Assembly: GCA_014607495.2 (NCBI GenBank)
Contig: CP053152.1
Coordinates: 14,553,899-14,617,898 of the forward strand
Direction of reading: 5' to 3'
Length of the DNA stretch: 64,000 nt
Source of the DNA: Carposina sasakii
Lineage: Eukaryota; Arthropoda; Insecta; Lepidoptera; Carposinidae
The translations under genes were made by a program, and so were the position numbers. The notes beneath the pieces are model-generated. The model was not told where the DNA came from. It saw only the letters and a list, made by a program, of their open reading frames with translations, and made no database searches. Shown in pieces: positions 42,507 through 54,835 of the stretch; the first letter of the stretch is position 1, and each line of letters opens with the position of its first letter.

Positions 42507-45059
42507 TGCTGATGAAAGAGTTATTTCTTTATAATCGTTCATTTTAAAATAAACGGAACAAATTATTTCGTTCTTGGAGATATAGATAAAAGAGAGAATA
42601 TAAGGGACGTTGTACATCGTATACATGTGTTGTATCATAATAGACAACTATTACCGTCGACTTCGCACAACAACTGTTATCAAACTTATTAGTAAGCAGA
42701 AAACGAGCTACGACTAGCAAGTTTAGAGAATATTACGCTTGCCGAACGAATCTTGAAAGCCTGCTTACGGTGCTCTCTGTCGCTCTATATGTGTGTATCA
42801 TATGTGCGAGTGAGATGTATGAAATCATCGGAGTGCGCATACGTGCTACGTTTACTCGATTAAGTGCATCATTACCTTTAAGAAATGAGGTTATGAAGAT
42901 GGATAAATTAGTTTGTGTTGGGTTTTAGAGTACTTGAAATGAGTTTAGTTTTATATTATGTTATATTTCATTTTCATAAATACCTATACTAACATTCACG
43001 TCTACCTGATATTAATGTAGAAAATAAGTTTACTTTTAGGTAGCTACTAGAGGTTTGATCATCCAGACTGACTATAGGTATAGGTATAATTCATTATCTT
43101 TGCTGACTATCATATTACAATAACTGTATAAAAACAATAATATTAAAGTTTCGTTAATGGGGCTTTTACATCTTGGCTACGGCCCGATGCACACGTTCCA
43201 AAGAACCTGGACTCTGTAGTCCCGTGAGTTTCGAAAGATATACAAACATATTGATTCTTTCTATTGGTCCTAATTCATTTAAAATAACTAGAACTTCTTC
43301 TTCTTATTTATGATGTGGATTTGTTAGTTTTTCTACTTTTTCATTAGTACTTACTTAATCTTTTATCTACGGGCGTTGGCAAGACGTCTCAAAACAGTCC
43401 TGAGAATGAATTACTACATCTACTTACGTAAATCTATATATTAATCATAGAGTTCAATTTTATGTTTGTAGATGCATGGATGTTTGCCCTTAATCGTTCT
43501 ACGTGACGCTGGTTATTCAATAGCTTGCGATGACGGCGCCGGGGCCTACCGGCAGGCTTTACTGCTGTGGTGCAAGCTATGAGATGCTACGGATCGAAAT
43601 TAATGCATTGTAGCTTCCACTCTAAGCATGTGTTCTAATTAATCTAAATCTAATGAAATAGCGGCTATTTTCATTCTACAGGTCACTTCTATTTTTTTGG
43701 AACTCACCTATTGAAATTCAAAATCATTTATTCGAAATGTAGCTCATAAGAGTTAAGGTCGCCTAAAGACGAAATCCAGGAGAGCTGCTAGACAGTTCTC
43801 CTTTATTGCAAAACCAACATTAGGTCTGACACACCGCATGATTCTACTATTACTGTTACACTATTTCAGTGAAGTGTCATTGCTTGGAAGAAGAAATAGC
43901 AAGAAAGCTCCCAGCGATACAATCAAAACTAAGTAACATATTAACAAAAGAATCTTACATTGGATTAGATATCAGATAATCATAGTAACACTTAACTCAC
44001 TTAGTGTGTATAAATTCAATTATCATAACACAATTAAATTAAATTCATGCTATGCATATTATGTTTATTGATTTATTTTCTAAAAAGATCATTAGCAAAC
44101 ATTGCTGTTAAGTTAGATTTCAATCACCTCGTTCCTTGTAAGAAGGTAACTATAGGGTAGACTACCTTTCCTATCCTGAACTTAATCCCGTTTCACTCCC
44201 ACGTCTAAGATGAATTTAGTGACACCTCTCATGCTCAAATGCGACAAACCACTTACGGTGTTATTACAAAATAATATAAGCATCATTTAAACGAAACATT
44301 GTCTAAATATGTTCTATACATTTTGCTGTCAAATGTCATATTTAAAACGAGTCTAACTTTAAGCGCTCTTTTGCAATAACATCGTTAGTAGACTTCAAAA
44401 AGACTGCGAAACTTACAATACAATAACCTTTATTTGCTCAAAATATGGGTATTACATTGAAGATAATTATGCAAAAAATTATCCAACATATTTTGCCAAA
44501 AGTCTGGCATGCAAATCTTTAAACCTATAAAAGTGAACTAGCACAAAAGAAAAGCACAAATAAAATCAAATAGAATTAGTATACCATTTCAGTGTCCACT
44601 AGCAGGTTATTTTAGCTTTAAGAAATTCCTCAATAGAGTAGAAAACATCATCCATTAATAGCTCATGTACCTTTTTTTTAAATAACTGCTACTTCGCGCC
44701 CCTATAAACAGTATAGAGTGACATCACTGTTCGTCATTTAAAACCGTCTGACTATATGGTTAGCTACTGAAGACTATCATTTCTGTACAGTCTCTGCTTA
44801 CTCCTATGCCTTGGACCTCTCTCGAGCCGCTCAATATCGCGTTTGGTACGCTAATGAAGCGTGTACTGCGTTCACTGGAATAAGGATCCACTTCCGAGAA
44901 TTTAGCTAACATATAATATTACGCTAAGCATTATGTATACAGCTTTATACTCTTAGAGCCCCTTAAAGAATCGACTACGTAATATATTTGGTTATATATT
45001 CAGATTTTTATACAAAAATGTAGAAGTGATGTACTAGCAACTGTAAATTGTAAGTCTTT
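42507..45059. other. Unassigned intronic DNA
   Basis: About 2.5 kb with no element ends and no exon that I can support. Confidence 0.35.
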
Positions 45060-45150
45060 TCTCAGGCTAGCAACTTGTCATTGATCATTTACGCTATGCT
45101 ACACGTGGCTATGGGATCCCTTTATGATCCTGAAATTCAGGCACCCCATT
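45060..45150 (+). repeat. R-repeat fragment cut by MITE D
   Basis: CGTGGCTATGGGATCCCTTT, ATGATCCTGAAATTCAGGC and ACCCCATTTGG match R at 54067-54263. The expected continuation GGGAACGCAGCCGTGT is missing because MITE D begins here. Confidence 0.55.
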
Positions 45151-45518
45151 TGGTGATTTTTGGTCGTCAACGTTCCCGAAAACTACGGAATCTCCTCATC
45201 TTCACGATCATTTTTCCCCATGGAAGCATACCTGGGAAGTGTCTGGTTTCCAAAATATTAGGGTCCAAAGTTGAGTAAATAGACTGCGATTTTCTGCATA
45301 AATGCACATTGACGCGTGTAGCAAAATTTTTCAACGAGAAATAATTAATATCTGTATATGAAAAACTAGCATAAACACTATAAATTTCGCCCGATCAAGT
45401 AAATAAAATAAAAAAAAAATTACATCGTTTCCCAGCATTTTTTTGGCATAAACTTACTTTATTTGATGTATAGAGTACGCACCCTTTGTTAAGGGTGGCA
45501 ACGTAATAATACCCTGTA
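45151..45518 (+). mobile_element. MITE D copy 3
   Basis: GTGATTTTTGGTCGTCAACG to ACCCTG (45516) followed by TA. The first few bases of the left end are lost at the junction with the R fragment. Confidence 0.7.
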
Positions 45519-46972
45519 TGTATGTAACTGTGTGATTCTGCACTAAAAGTTTAATTGTGCTACATGACGAGACAACTAGAAGCATCCACTGGTCCGCTGG
45601 GTATCATCCCGTCCAATCTATGGCAACTTGAAAATCCTGAAATGACAGTAACGCATAGACAGGCATACTCTTTTCTCTATACAATAACGCAGTGTTACTG
45701 TCACCGAGTCCTCTAACTTGGAAATTAATTTTAGACCCCATGAACTGTTCAATTTACTTGCATAGGAAAGCACGGGAAGTATTCTCACCAGAAACCCTAT
45801 TAAACTCATAGACGAAGTCGTGGCCAAAGTAGGAAGTTTATTAATTACAAATGTCAAACCGTCTCCAGTCCTGTCAGTCGTTCACTGTCACTTGAGAAAT
45901 TTAGAAGAAGTTACGCTTGACTGCTAACTGATGTGCATAACATTTATTGTAATAGGGGGGAGAACTTTCCTACTAACATATTTAAATTAAATTATATACT
46001 TTATAACGAGGGAATTTTTGAACAACTAAATAAAAATAAAACAAACGATAGAAGCTGGTAGATTCATAACCATCGAAGAAGGGCGATCATGCCTTTCAAT
46101 TGCTTGACTTGGCGGGCACACCAACGTTTCCATTCGAATCAACGATTACACTTTGACCTTTCTTGTAACAGTGCAATCCAGGATAGCCATTGATATATTG
46201 CGTACGGTACAGCAGCTGATCGCTACCAGTGAACACCTTAAGGAAGACTGTCATTCAGCAAGATTATAGTTATATATTGTTAGTTGACTCAAACTTAAAT
46301 CACAATCAAACCTTGAAAAATAAGCCATTTGTGAAAGATAATAAAGTGCTTCTCTCACCCGAGTACCGTCAAGAGTTAACACTCATAATACGAGCGTATA
46401 ACAGTGACCATACTCAAAACAGTGGATACAGTCATTAATCTCCCAAACCCCGAACTATTATTATAAGACGTAAAGTCCTTTTCAAATAGTGACCTTACCT
46501 CCTACATTATATACGCTTGAGGAGAGTTGAAAGGCCCGTTGCCATGGAAACCGAGGCAGACTTTGAAATCTATCGCAGAAGAAGTGACCTATATTAAATT
46601 AGCAAGGTTGTCGTAGACAGCAGTCGGTTGCTAATAAAGTTCACTTCAACAAATCGAGTTGAAAATATACTTTAGAAAGTCTTTTAGTGGTATAATAGAG
46701 CTCGAAATTTCGAAGACAGAAAGTTAAGAAGGCGGCATAATGGAAAAATTTGTAAAGAAAAAAAATTGTAAAGAAATAATACTTGTTGTTGCCTGACTAA
46801 CTACCTACTGACGGTTTAAATCCAAAAGTTATAGATTCGATTTACAATTAGGACTGCGCTAAATATCTCAAAATATTCAATACAAACAATAGACTTGTAT
46901 TTAATTACTGAAAAATTTAAGCGAATTATTACAGGTTTCATAATCCAAAGCCTAGCAGAATTTTAAAACAAA
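45519..46972. other. Unassigned intronic DNA
   Basis: No exon or element supported. Confidence 0.35.
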
Positions 46973-47003
46973 CACACGTTACTAAAATTTAGTAACGTGT
47001 GTC
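46973..47003. repeat. Near-perfect 31-bp palindrome
   Basis: ACACACGTTACTAAA and TTTAGTAACGTGTGT are inverted with a one-base centre. Confidence 0.55.
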
Positions 47004-47567
47004 AACGCAGTGTGGACAGTGCTCATTATAGTCCTGAGTTTTAAAGACTTACTTAAGATTACATTATTTTTAGTTAGTTTATAATACCCTAAGAATGATT
47101 ATTTTCCAAAGAAACAATACATGATACATATACTTTAACTTTAATAAACAACATTTTATTATCTTCAGGTCTGAGTTTTTTTTACACCGTTTATAAATTT
47201 AAAACCCAATTATCTTAAAACGAAATACAAAGGACATTCATCATTATTGCAGTGGACCCTTCAAATAGAACCTAAAAAAAAACTAGAACACAATGTACAA
47301 AGCGCAGAACAAAAGAGGGTTAAGCACGTCCAGCGGGCCATCACGTATTCCATATAAATTAACATACGCCTCAACTATAGACACGGGCTTAACCCACTCG
47401 TTGCCCACTAAGCTCTCGCACAACAGAAGTTGTACAATGCACAAAATAATAACCAGGCTATGCGGAGCGTGAGTCGAAACGTACCTCCGAAAGAACGGAA
47501 TAATAACCGGCAGGCAATGCGAAGCGTGAATCGGAACGTTTCATGGAACGGATCCCGTGGACGATTT

Positions 47568-47670
47568 CGGAACTAACATTGTTCGTATGCAGTTACACAG
47601 ATTATATAGACAGCTAGCGCCACTGGCAAGGGAATTATTTCGTGAAACGCACTTTAGCTCCGAAAGAACG
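47568..47670 (+). mobile_element. Possible LINE C-terminal fragment
   Basis: DNA words ACTAACATTGTTCGTATGCA and GTTACACAGAT recur at 57017 (ACTAACATTTATTGTATGCA, GTGACACAGAT). The peptide TNIVRMQLHR..LAPLARELF at 47573 parallels the one at 57017. The element is unnamed. The rest of 47004-47986 is unassigned. Confidence 0.35.
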
Positions 47671-47986
47671 GAACATCCAACTCTGCTTTATAATGTTTAT
47701 ACTGCACGCAAACGGTGGAAACTAAAAACCGGGTTATTTGAAAAACGAAGTGTTCCAAAATGAAAGGTTTCTGCTAAAAAGTTCTGTTGTGGTTTGTAAT
47801 GCAGGTTTTCTTTGTTATTCTGATGTACTGATATTAATTTGGTCTACCTGTAGGTTTTGTTTGACTGTAGAAGATGCTAGTTAATTTTCTTTTAAGATTG
47901 AAAATAATAGATGTTATATACAAAATGCATTTATCAACCTATTATAATTAACCTTCATTGGAATACATCAGCTGCAACTTTTTTTT

Positions 47987-48112
47987 CAAATTCGTATTAC
48001 GTAAAATGAATTTCAAAGGAACTTTGACATTTCAAGGCGAATATTATACAATTTTCGCAATCGCTTTGCTTCGGCTTTGCTATTGCAAATTAGGTAATCA
48101 GGGAGCCGATCA
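47987..48112 (+). mobile_element. MITE G, right half only
   Basis: AAATTCGTATTACGTAAAAT, GAATTTCAAAGGAACTTTG and TCGCTTTGCTTCGGCTTTGC match the right part of 53876-54066. A short R piece (TTGGAATACATCAGCTGC, 47957-47975) abuts its left edge. Confidence 0.6.
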
Positions 48113-48364
48113 GCAGCATTAAATTTGCCTCCATTGCATAATACCGCTCACTTTACCGTCGCGGTGGCAAAACGGCTGAATAAGGCTCTTAATTTTTTAC
48201 GAACCATTATGCAACAGTAGTACAAAGCTTTTACATTAAGTGCCCATATTTTATGGACAATTACATAAAGCGACGGAAAAGATTGAAGTCTTTTAGACCG
48301 TTTGACACTATTCCCCGTTTGTTACGTGATGGAAAATGTGGAAATTACTATTTTTCGCTGTTTT

Positions 48365-48450
48365 GGGAGTCTTCTTTCAGTGCATGTCGTAAAAGTCGAC
48401 TAGGAACTCAGAAGAGTATCCTCAGACGACGGGTTAGCAACTTGTAACTG
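48365..48450 (+). repeat. R-repeat fragment
   Basis: GAGTCTTCTTTCAGTGCATG, TCGTAAAAGTCGACTAGGAA and TTAGCAACTTGTAACTG follow the R family order. Confidence 0.45.
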
Positions 48451-48465
48451 TTCTCATTATTATTT

Positions 48466-48570
48466 ACTAGTGGACGACCGCGACTTCGTCCACGTGGACT
48501 GCAGAAAAATCAAAATTATTCGGGATAAAAATATTTTCCCGGGATAAAAAGTAGCCTATGTATTAATACA
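48466..48570 (+). repeat. ACTAGTGGACG repeat, 3' truncated
   Basis: Starts ACTAGTGGACGACCGCGACT and stops after GGGATAAAAAGTAGCCTATG. The following 48571-49069 is unassigned apart from a GACGGCACCGTTACTCTAGG word also seen near 34171. Confidence 0.7.
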
Positions 48571-49070
48571 GGGCATTAGCTTAGGGTGCCTTTGCGCAGC
48601 CGCCGGAATGCCGTATACCATCGCAAAACTACTCCCTAGTTCTTCTTTACGGTGCCGACATGTGAGAGGTTTCTTCATGCCCGTTATATGACGGCACCGT
48701 TACTCTAGGAAACGAGGTAAAAACTCAAACCAAAAATAAAAGCATAGGTTAGATTTTAAAATCAGTACTTTCGTATTTTAGTTTATAGCTAAAAGAAGTT
48801 TTATGACTTTGTGCATGCATAAGCTGAAGCTGTGTGGCGCTGATGCAGACGAGTCATATATTATTCACGTGGACACTCCGACAGCACGTTATTGTACTGC
48901 ATTGTGAACACAGAACAGGTGTTGTGAAGGATGCGACCATCTATTGGACTTGGAAGTCTTATATTGAGTGTATAAAAAGTTTTTGCATATTTGATTTACC
49001 TCAATGTATCTGCTTAAAAAGTCATATATCAGAAGATGCTTTAAAAAGAGAAATGCGCATAAATATTAAT

Positions 49071-49432
49071 ATAATCTAGTTAGTCAGTATGGGTGCGCCC
49101 CCCACCGGGCCCTACACCCTCCACTGACCCTCGGATCTGATAACTCATAACTGCGAAAATAGGCACTTGCACTAACTACAATCGCCACAAGAAACCAGAT
49201 CCGAGCACCTAGCATGCAAGACAATACATTGCACTATTCCGAAATCAAAAACTAGATTGATAATCTACATATGTTTCGCCAACAACCGTGGCATCCTCAC
49301 GTGTTTTCGTGAGTTATCAGATCCGAGGGTCAGTGGAGGGTGTAGGGCCCGGTGGTGGGTGCATCCATAGTCAATGTTTGAACTTCCGAATTGTAACGCC
49401 TAATACAATTTTATTTATAATCTGGTTAGTCA
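49071..49432 (-). mobile_element. Inverted-repeat element, copy 3 (internal deletion)
   Basis: ATAATCTAGTTAGTCA (49071-49086) and ATAATCTGGTTAGTCA (49417-49432) form a 16-bp duplication with one mismatch. The asymmetric extension is on the right here (GTAACGCCTAATACAATTTT). After GGCATCCTCAC the core jumps to GTGAGTTATCAG, deleting part of the core and one strand of the hammerhead-like stem I. Confidence 0.7.
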
Positions 49433-49488
49433 CGATTAAGTCGGATTTAATTATACCTCTCAAGCTCAAATGTAACAAGCCGTGGAGG

Positions 49489-49937
49489 CTCTAGAGCAGG
49501 GGTCTCCAGACTTTGAGGACCATAATATTTTTTTGGTATGTTCCAAGGGCCAAAACAAATTAATTTTTTCTGCCCACCTAAGCAAACATAGGCTTTTCTG
49601 CATTTCAATTACTATTGATAGTGTACTGAATACACTGTATATATTAATTATTTATTAGTTATTAATATGCTTAAGCTTAGATACTTAAGTTGAGTTTTCT
49701 GCGTCATTATTTCTGTCGTAAAGTTTTACCTTACAAGTAAATTAAATCGAGTAATTATCATTCTGTGTTTTCAATATCTTCCATTCAACTTATCACAGTA
49801 ATAGTAAGAGTAAAACATCGGCTGTCGTGGGCCAGTTTGATGACACCAGTCCTCAGCTGTCGCGGGCCGGATTGATGGCACTGGTGGGCCGGATTTGGCC
49901 CGCCGCGGGCCGTAGTTTGGAGACCCCTGCTCTAGAG
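49489..49937. mobile_element. hAT-type MITE with CAGGGGTCTCCAGAC ends
   Basis: The 433-bp element 49497-49929 is flanked by the exact 8-bp duplication CTCTAGAG. Ends are CAGGGGTCTCCAGACTTTG and GTTTGGAGACCCCTG. The right side has GGGCCGGATTTGGCCCGCCG, a terminal pattern I also know from hAT elements of vertebrates and other animals. No transposase frame. Confidence 0.85.
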
Positions 49938-50529
49938 CGTACCATGGAAATATACATAGGATATACATTCGAAACACATAACCCTCCTTCTAGCGCAGTC
50001 AGGTAAAAATAATTGAAGTTTAATATTCGGAAGCAGTTTTCCAATTTAAAGTTAACCGTGACTTTATAAACATAACTCGTTCTCAGTCTGTTCCGGTAAG
50101 CCGCAGTGTGTTTCATAATAAATCGACTATAATCCATCTCTATAATAATATCTCACGGATATTCATTAAACTAAGTATGTAATACGAATGAAATGATGTT
50201 AGTTAATAGGACACTAGCGCCAATGTCAGAGGTCTTCCTTACTTACGAAGTATAGTTGGTTGACAAACACAGGCGTCTCTACTCACAAACGTTTACTTAG
50301 TGTCAACATGAATTAACATGTTACTTGTGGACGCAATCACACAGAGGAGGATTCAAATAGCGAAATCGCTTTTGTTTCGCTATCCGCGTATCTAATTACT
50401 AACTTATTAGACTAAGTAACGTTTTTTACACTTTGTACTTTGTTATTTGTGCCAATAATATATATACAATGGATCATAATTTTAAAATTGGCCATTACCT
50501 CTGAGATAAAAATATAAACATATTACAAT
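49938..50529. other. AT-rich unassigned DNA
   Basis: Nothing recognised. Confidence 0.35.
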
Positions 50530-50848
50530 ACTAGTGGATGCCCGCGACTCCGTTCGCGTAGACTACAGAAAAAACAAAATGTCGAAATTATCAGGGATAA
50601 AAATATTTTCCCGGGATAAAAAGTAGCCTATATGTTAAGGACCTGGCACAATATATTACTGAAAACCGCATCGAAATCAGTTCAGCCGTTTCTGAGATTA
50701 GCGTGCACAAACGCACAGACAAACAGACAAAAATTCCAAAAATAATTCTTTTGGGTTGGTTGATAAAGGTCTCCTATAATTTTTTTTTCTCATATTTTCC
50801 ATGTACAGACAGCGATCCGTTACATTTTTATTATATGTATCGATAGAT
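50530..50848 (+). repeat. ACTAGTGGACG repeat
   Basis: ACTAGTGGATGCCCGCGACT at the start, CCGCATCGAAATCAGTTCAG inside, CGATCCGTTACATTTTTATT at the end. Confidence 0.8.
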
Positions 50849-52494
50849 TTTATATTCCTCTTTCTCTAACTTACGTATCTACGAATGACAATTGAGCAAA
50901 AGGTAGGCATTAAATAGCCCTTTCCACGTAAAATAATCTAATTTGCCATTTTGTTTGATCGGATATAATATGTAACTACAAATTCACATATCACACAACG
51001 ATTTCGCTCTTCACTCAAGTCTTACCGGTGTACTTGTGACAAGCCTCGACATAAATTACCATGTAACGCACAGCCCACGGCGTGACATGTCGATCTTGAC
51101 AAGTTGGCAAATTATTTTAGTTTGAGACCCACCACACTGATAAGGGACATGGCCACATACAGCAAACTGTCTTCTGTTAAACAGATTTTGTTATCACAGC
51201 TTTATAATGTACAGTAGTTTAAAGTAGAGCATCTAAAACACAACCCGGGGCAAATTTTCGTAAAACTACGGCTAACAACAAAAATTTCGTGGAAGCTAGC
51301 TCTTCATTGATTCGGAGTGGATATCGGTTTCTTTTAGAAAAGTTTTAATTTTGCACCTAATATAGGCTCTCAGAGAACACGGGGCACGTAAGTCAAGTAA
51401 ATTATGAGGTTCCTAATATTAATTAAAAATTAAAGCAAAACAACCAACTAAAAATATTTCAAAACAAAAGGCGACCTGCAAATCCTCCACCGATGACAGC
51501 GTGCCCATAAGGCTGGCCAAATGCTTTGACCAAAATAGACAGACAGAGATAAAGTTAGTAGGCTAGTTATAATCTAAATTCAGATGATTATTTCAGCTGT
51601 ACCCCAAAATTATTAATTTAATTCTTCATCCTGAGTTGATATTAGGTGTTTTTTTTTCGAAAACCTACCTAGCTATATGATTGGGGAGTAATAACATTTA
51701 AACACATAATAGTTAATTATGCAGCAAATAATATCAATTTCAAAATTAACATTATATGTATATCGATAAAGCTATATCTCTCTGATATCGGAATATTGAC
51801 TCCACTTGTCGGGTTCAATCGAATGGCATTCGATGATAGTTTCAATGGAGTTGCGTGAAACCGCCCGTAGTTTGTACCGACATAGAAACAGCTACTAGTA
51901 GTTTAGTATAGTCGTAAATTCGTAATCTTAATCCGACTTACACCAAGTACTAAGTGCACAATTTCAATATAATACAATATTATTGGAAACGTAGAAACAT
52001 AATTGACTTTTAATACGATATAAATAACAAACAAGACAGACAGGGTACTACATATAAAGGTACGGAGCAACACACATAAATTCCTTAGACGCGACACCGC
52101 TGATATATTATAGTGCAGCCCCGTATCAGCATAAATAAACGAGTAAACTATTATTTTGTTTTCACTACGGTGTTGGGAGCGAACGTGCTTCGTGATTAAC
52201 GAGGAGTAAGCATTGAAATGGGATGTCTGTTTGAGTAAGATTACGCATTTGTGATACGTAATAATGGTTAGGCTTCGCTCACATTAAGTCGGATTGACGG
52301 TTTTACAGCAACGACTAATCCGATAATCGGATTTTAATTTTTTTTACAATTTTTACAATTTGCACTTGTTGTAAAAATGCTGCTTTGACTGGTCTTATAA
52401 AAATTACGAATATTTTTAGAAAGTTTGGAATTTTGTAACAAAAAAACTGTGTAGGTACCTATTATGTCTCTGACATGTATTCAACTTTAATCTT
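50849..52494. other. Unassigned intronic DNA
   Basis: No gene or element recognised. Confidence 0.35.
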
Positions 52495-52850
52495 GACATA
52501 TGAAGATGATCTCCGACCGTATTTCGGCCAAGGCGACCAATCTCTACGGAGATTGGCTAGGTACGCAGGAGATATTATAGTGCACAAGTGTGTGCGCAAA
52601 CACAGATGCACTCTCTATTCCGTTACTCTCATAGACCGATGGGACGGGAAGCCGATACGACCAGAGAGAGATCAGGTGCAGGACCAATGGTTTTACGTGC
52701 TCTCTGAGGCACGAGCTAAGTTAATTTTTGTAACATTAGAATCTGTACATGAAATAAATTGATTGGTACAGGCCCTTGACTGGGATCGAACTTACGCCTC
52801 CCGCTTGGAAGGTGCACGTCTTAGCCACTGGGCTATCACCGCTAATGTCC
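52495..52850 (-). mobile_element. tRNA-headed SINE, type T2, near full length
   Basis: The minus strand starts AGCGGTGATAGCCCAGTGGC (A box), has GTAAGTTCGATCCCAGTCA (B box), then CGTGCCTCAGAGAGCACGTA and GAATAGAGAGTGCATCTGTG, and ends ATACGGTCGGAGATCATCTT. The head has clear tRNA ancestry. Relatives are at 54562 and 61786. Confidence 0.8.
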
Positions 52851-52929
52851 CTTTCCTATGTTGAGATATATGTAAGAGTCAAAGGTTCTCAAGGCGAAAA
52901 GCTAGCATCTTGTTATTTATCATCGCTAT

Positions 52930-53535
52930 GCTAACCGAAAAAGCCGACAAGTGCGAGTTGAACTCGCGTGAAGAGGGTTCCGTACGATGTTACCTATCAT
53001 GTTTTCCACCTGCAAATGTAAGTTGGTACGCACAATATTGAGTGATTTACTATGTTATTTTAATATCATGGACTTCTTATAGGTTTTCCTATAATCTATA
53101 AGGAGAAAACTAATTTCTGTATTTTTTTCAAAATTTTAGGTTCAGTAGTTTCGGAGATAAGGGGGGAGGGAATGGTCAATTTTCGTCTATTTTCTTGAAT
53201 AACTTGGAAACTATTTATTTTAAAATTACAAAAAAATACATTTAAGATCTTCTCAACAAGACCTTTCATTTGATATGCCACACGATGCAGTTTTCAGATT
53301 TTTTTTTTTAATTTTCCCCTTCCCCCCAAAAATGACCCCCCATATACAGATTTCATCTGCTCACGTCACACCTCTGTGTTTGGGTCACAGGAATTTATAT
53401 GTGTACCAAATTTCAACTTAATCGGTCTAATAGATTCGGAGATAATTGACTGTAAGCGACGGACGGACAGACACACGAGTGATCCTATAAGGGTTCCGTT
53501 TTTGTATTCAGACATACGGAACCCTAAAAAGAACA
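52930..53535 (+). repeat. Lepidopteran AAGTGCGAG...GGAACCCTAAAAA repeat
   Basis: CCGACAAGTGCGAGTTGAAC and GAAGAGGGTTCCGTACG at the start, TAGATTCGGAGATAATTGAC near 53430, then AAGGGTTCCGTTTTTGTAT and ACGGAACCCTAAAAA at the end. This head and tail pair marks a very common lepidopteran non-autonomous element. Interior includes a C-rich run near 53322-53344. Confidence 0.65.
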
Positions 53536-53875
53536 CGATAAAATGTTGTTGCAATTTGTAATATTTCATTATGGGAGAAAAATGTAACCCTAAGTTTCTG
53601 TACAACGCTGCGTGACTGACTACAAATCTTGTAGTTATCGCTAATTGGTAAATTGTTATAATTAATTACTTGAGGAAATTCCTGCCATTACTTTATTAGT
53701 CTTAATTAGTTTCGGAAAACGTTAGCGATGATTTACATTACATTTCTAAGCTTGAACTATTTATTTTGTATATAAGTAATTTAATGTATTTTCAATGCTA
53801 TATGTAGATATATCACTTGGTCCATAATCATTAAATAGGTACATATGTAGGTATAGCAGTCGTGTGCTGATGCGG
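53536..53875. other. AT-rich unassigned DNA
   Basis: Nothing recognised. Confidence 0.35.
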
Positions 53876-54066
53876 CCCCCTTATTACCTAACTAGCAAAA
53901 GCAAAGCGATAGCGAAAATTGTACAAAAATCGCTGATTGCGTGTCAAATTCGAATTACGTAAAATGAATTTCAAAGGAACTATGACATTTTAAGGCGAAT
54001 ATTGTACAATTTTCGCTATCGCTTTGCTTCGGCTTTGCTATTGCAAATTAGGTAATCAGGGGGCGG
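53876..54066. mobile_element. MITE G, full palindromic copy
   Basis: CCTAACTAGCAAAAGCAAAG and CGATAGCGAAAATTGTAC at the left mirror GTACAATTTTCGCTATCGCT and TTGCTATTGCAAATTAGG at the right. CCCC/GGGG words sit at the ends. About 190 bp. Half copy at 47987. Confidence 0.7.
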
Positions 54067-54263
54067 GGCATTACTAGAATACCTATACATCAGCAGGTCA
54101 ACAACTCTGGCATTAACTCAGGCAATGAGATAACAACTTATCACTGCTAATTTACATCTACCCCCTTATGCCAAAGCCTGATGGTAGCTATGGGATTCCC
54201 TTTATGATCCTGCAGTTTTCCTACCCCATGTTTGGAATGCAGCCGTGTCTGTATGTATATGAT
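54067..54263 (+). repeat. R-repeat, longest 3' part
   Basis: ACTCTGGCATTAACTCAGGC, AATGAGATAACAACTTATCA, CATCTACCCCCTTATGCC, GGTAGCTATGGGATTCCCTT, TATGATCCTGCAGTTTTCCT and GCAGCCGTGTCTGTATGTAT. It ends against an ACTAG-repeat fragment. Confidence 0.6.
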
Positions 54264-54266
54264 GAC

Positions 54267-54312
54267 TAGCGGACGCCCGCGACTCCGTCCGCGTGGACTG
54301 CAGAAAAGACAG
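54267..54312 (+). repeat. ACTAGTGGACG repeat, 5' scrap
   Basis: ACTAGCGGACGCCCGCGACT, CCGTCCGCGTGGACTGCAG, then lost. Confidence 0.65.
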
Positions 54313-54561
54313 AAGAATTCAGAAGGCGCCATCTGTTGCAGACTTATCGAACGTACGATCAATAACAACAACCAACGTTGATGATCAGTTTTTTATTAAT
54401 TATTAGTTATTAAGACCATTAATTTAAATAATAACTATCCTATCATCTAAGTTGGACCAAATTACATATATATGCCAATTTTCATGAATATCAGTTGACT
54501 CGTTTTTGAGTTTATTCGGAACATACACAGTGACACGGATTTTTTATATATTAAGATTAAG

Positions 54562-54835
54562 ATGATGATCTCCGACCGTATTTTGGCTAAGGCGACCAAT
54601 CTGTACGGAGATTGGCCAGGTACGCAGGAGATATTATAGTGCACAATAAGTGTGTGCGCAAGCACAGATGCACTCTCTATTCCGTTACTTTCATAGTCCG
54701 ATGGGACGGAAAGCCGACACGACCGGGGAGAGATCAGGCGCAGGACCAATGGTTTTACGTGCTTTCCGAGGCACGAGCTAAGTGACGATTTTGCAACATA
54801 AAAATCTGTACATTAAATAAATTCATTGGTACGAG
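54562..54835 (-). mobile_element. tRNA-type SINE T2, head missing
   Basis: It shares the T2 body (GTGCCTCGGAAAGCACGTAA, GCGCCTGATCTCTCCCCGGT, GGAATAGAGAGTGCATCTGT, GGAGATCATCATCTTAATC) but stops before the A and B boxes, as expected of a 5'-truncated insertion. Confidence 0.75.
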
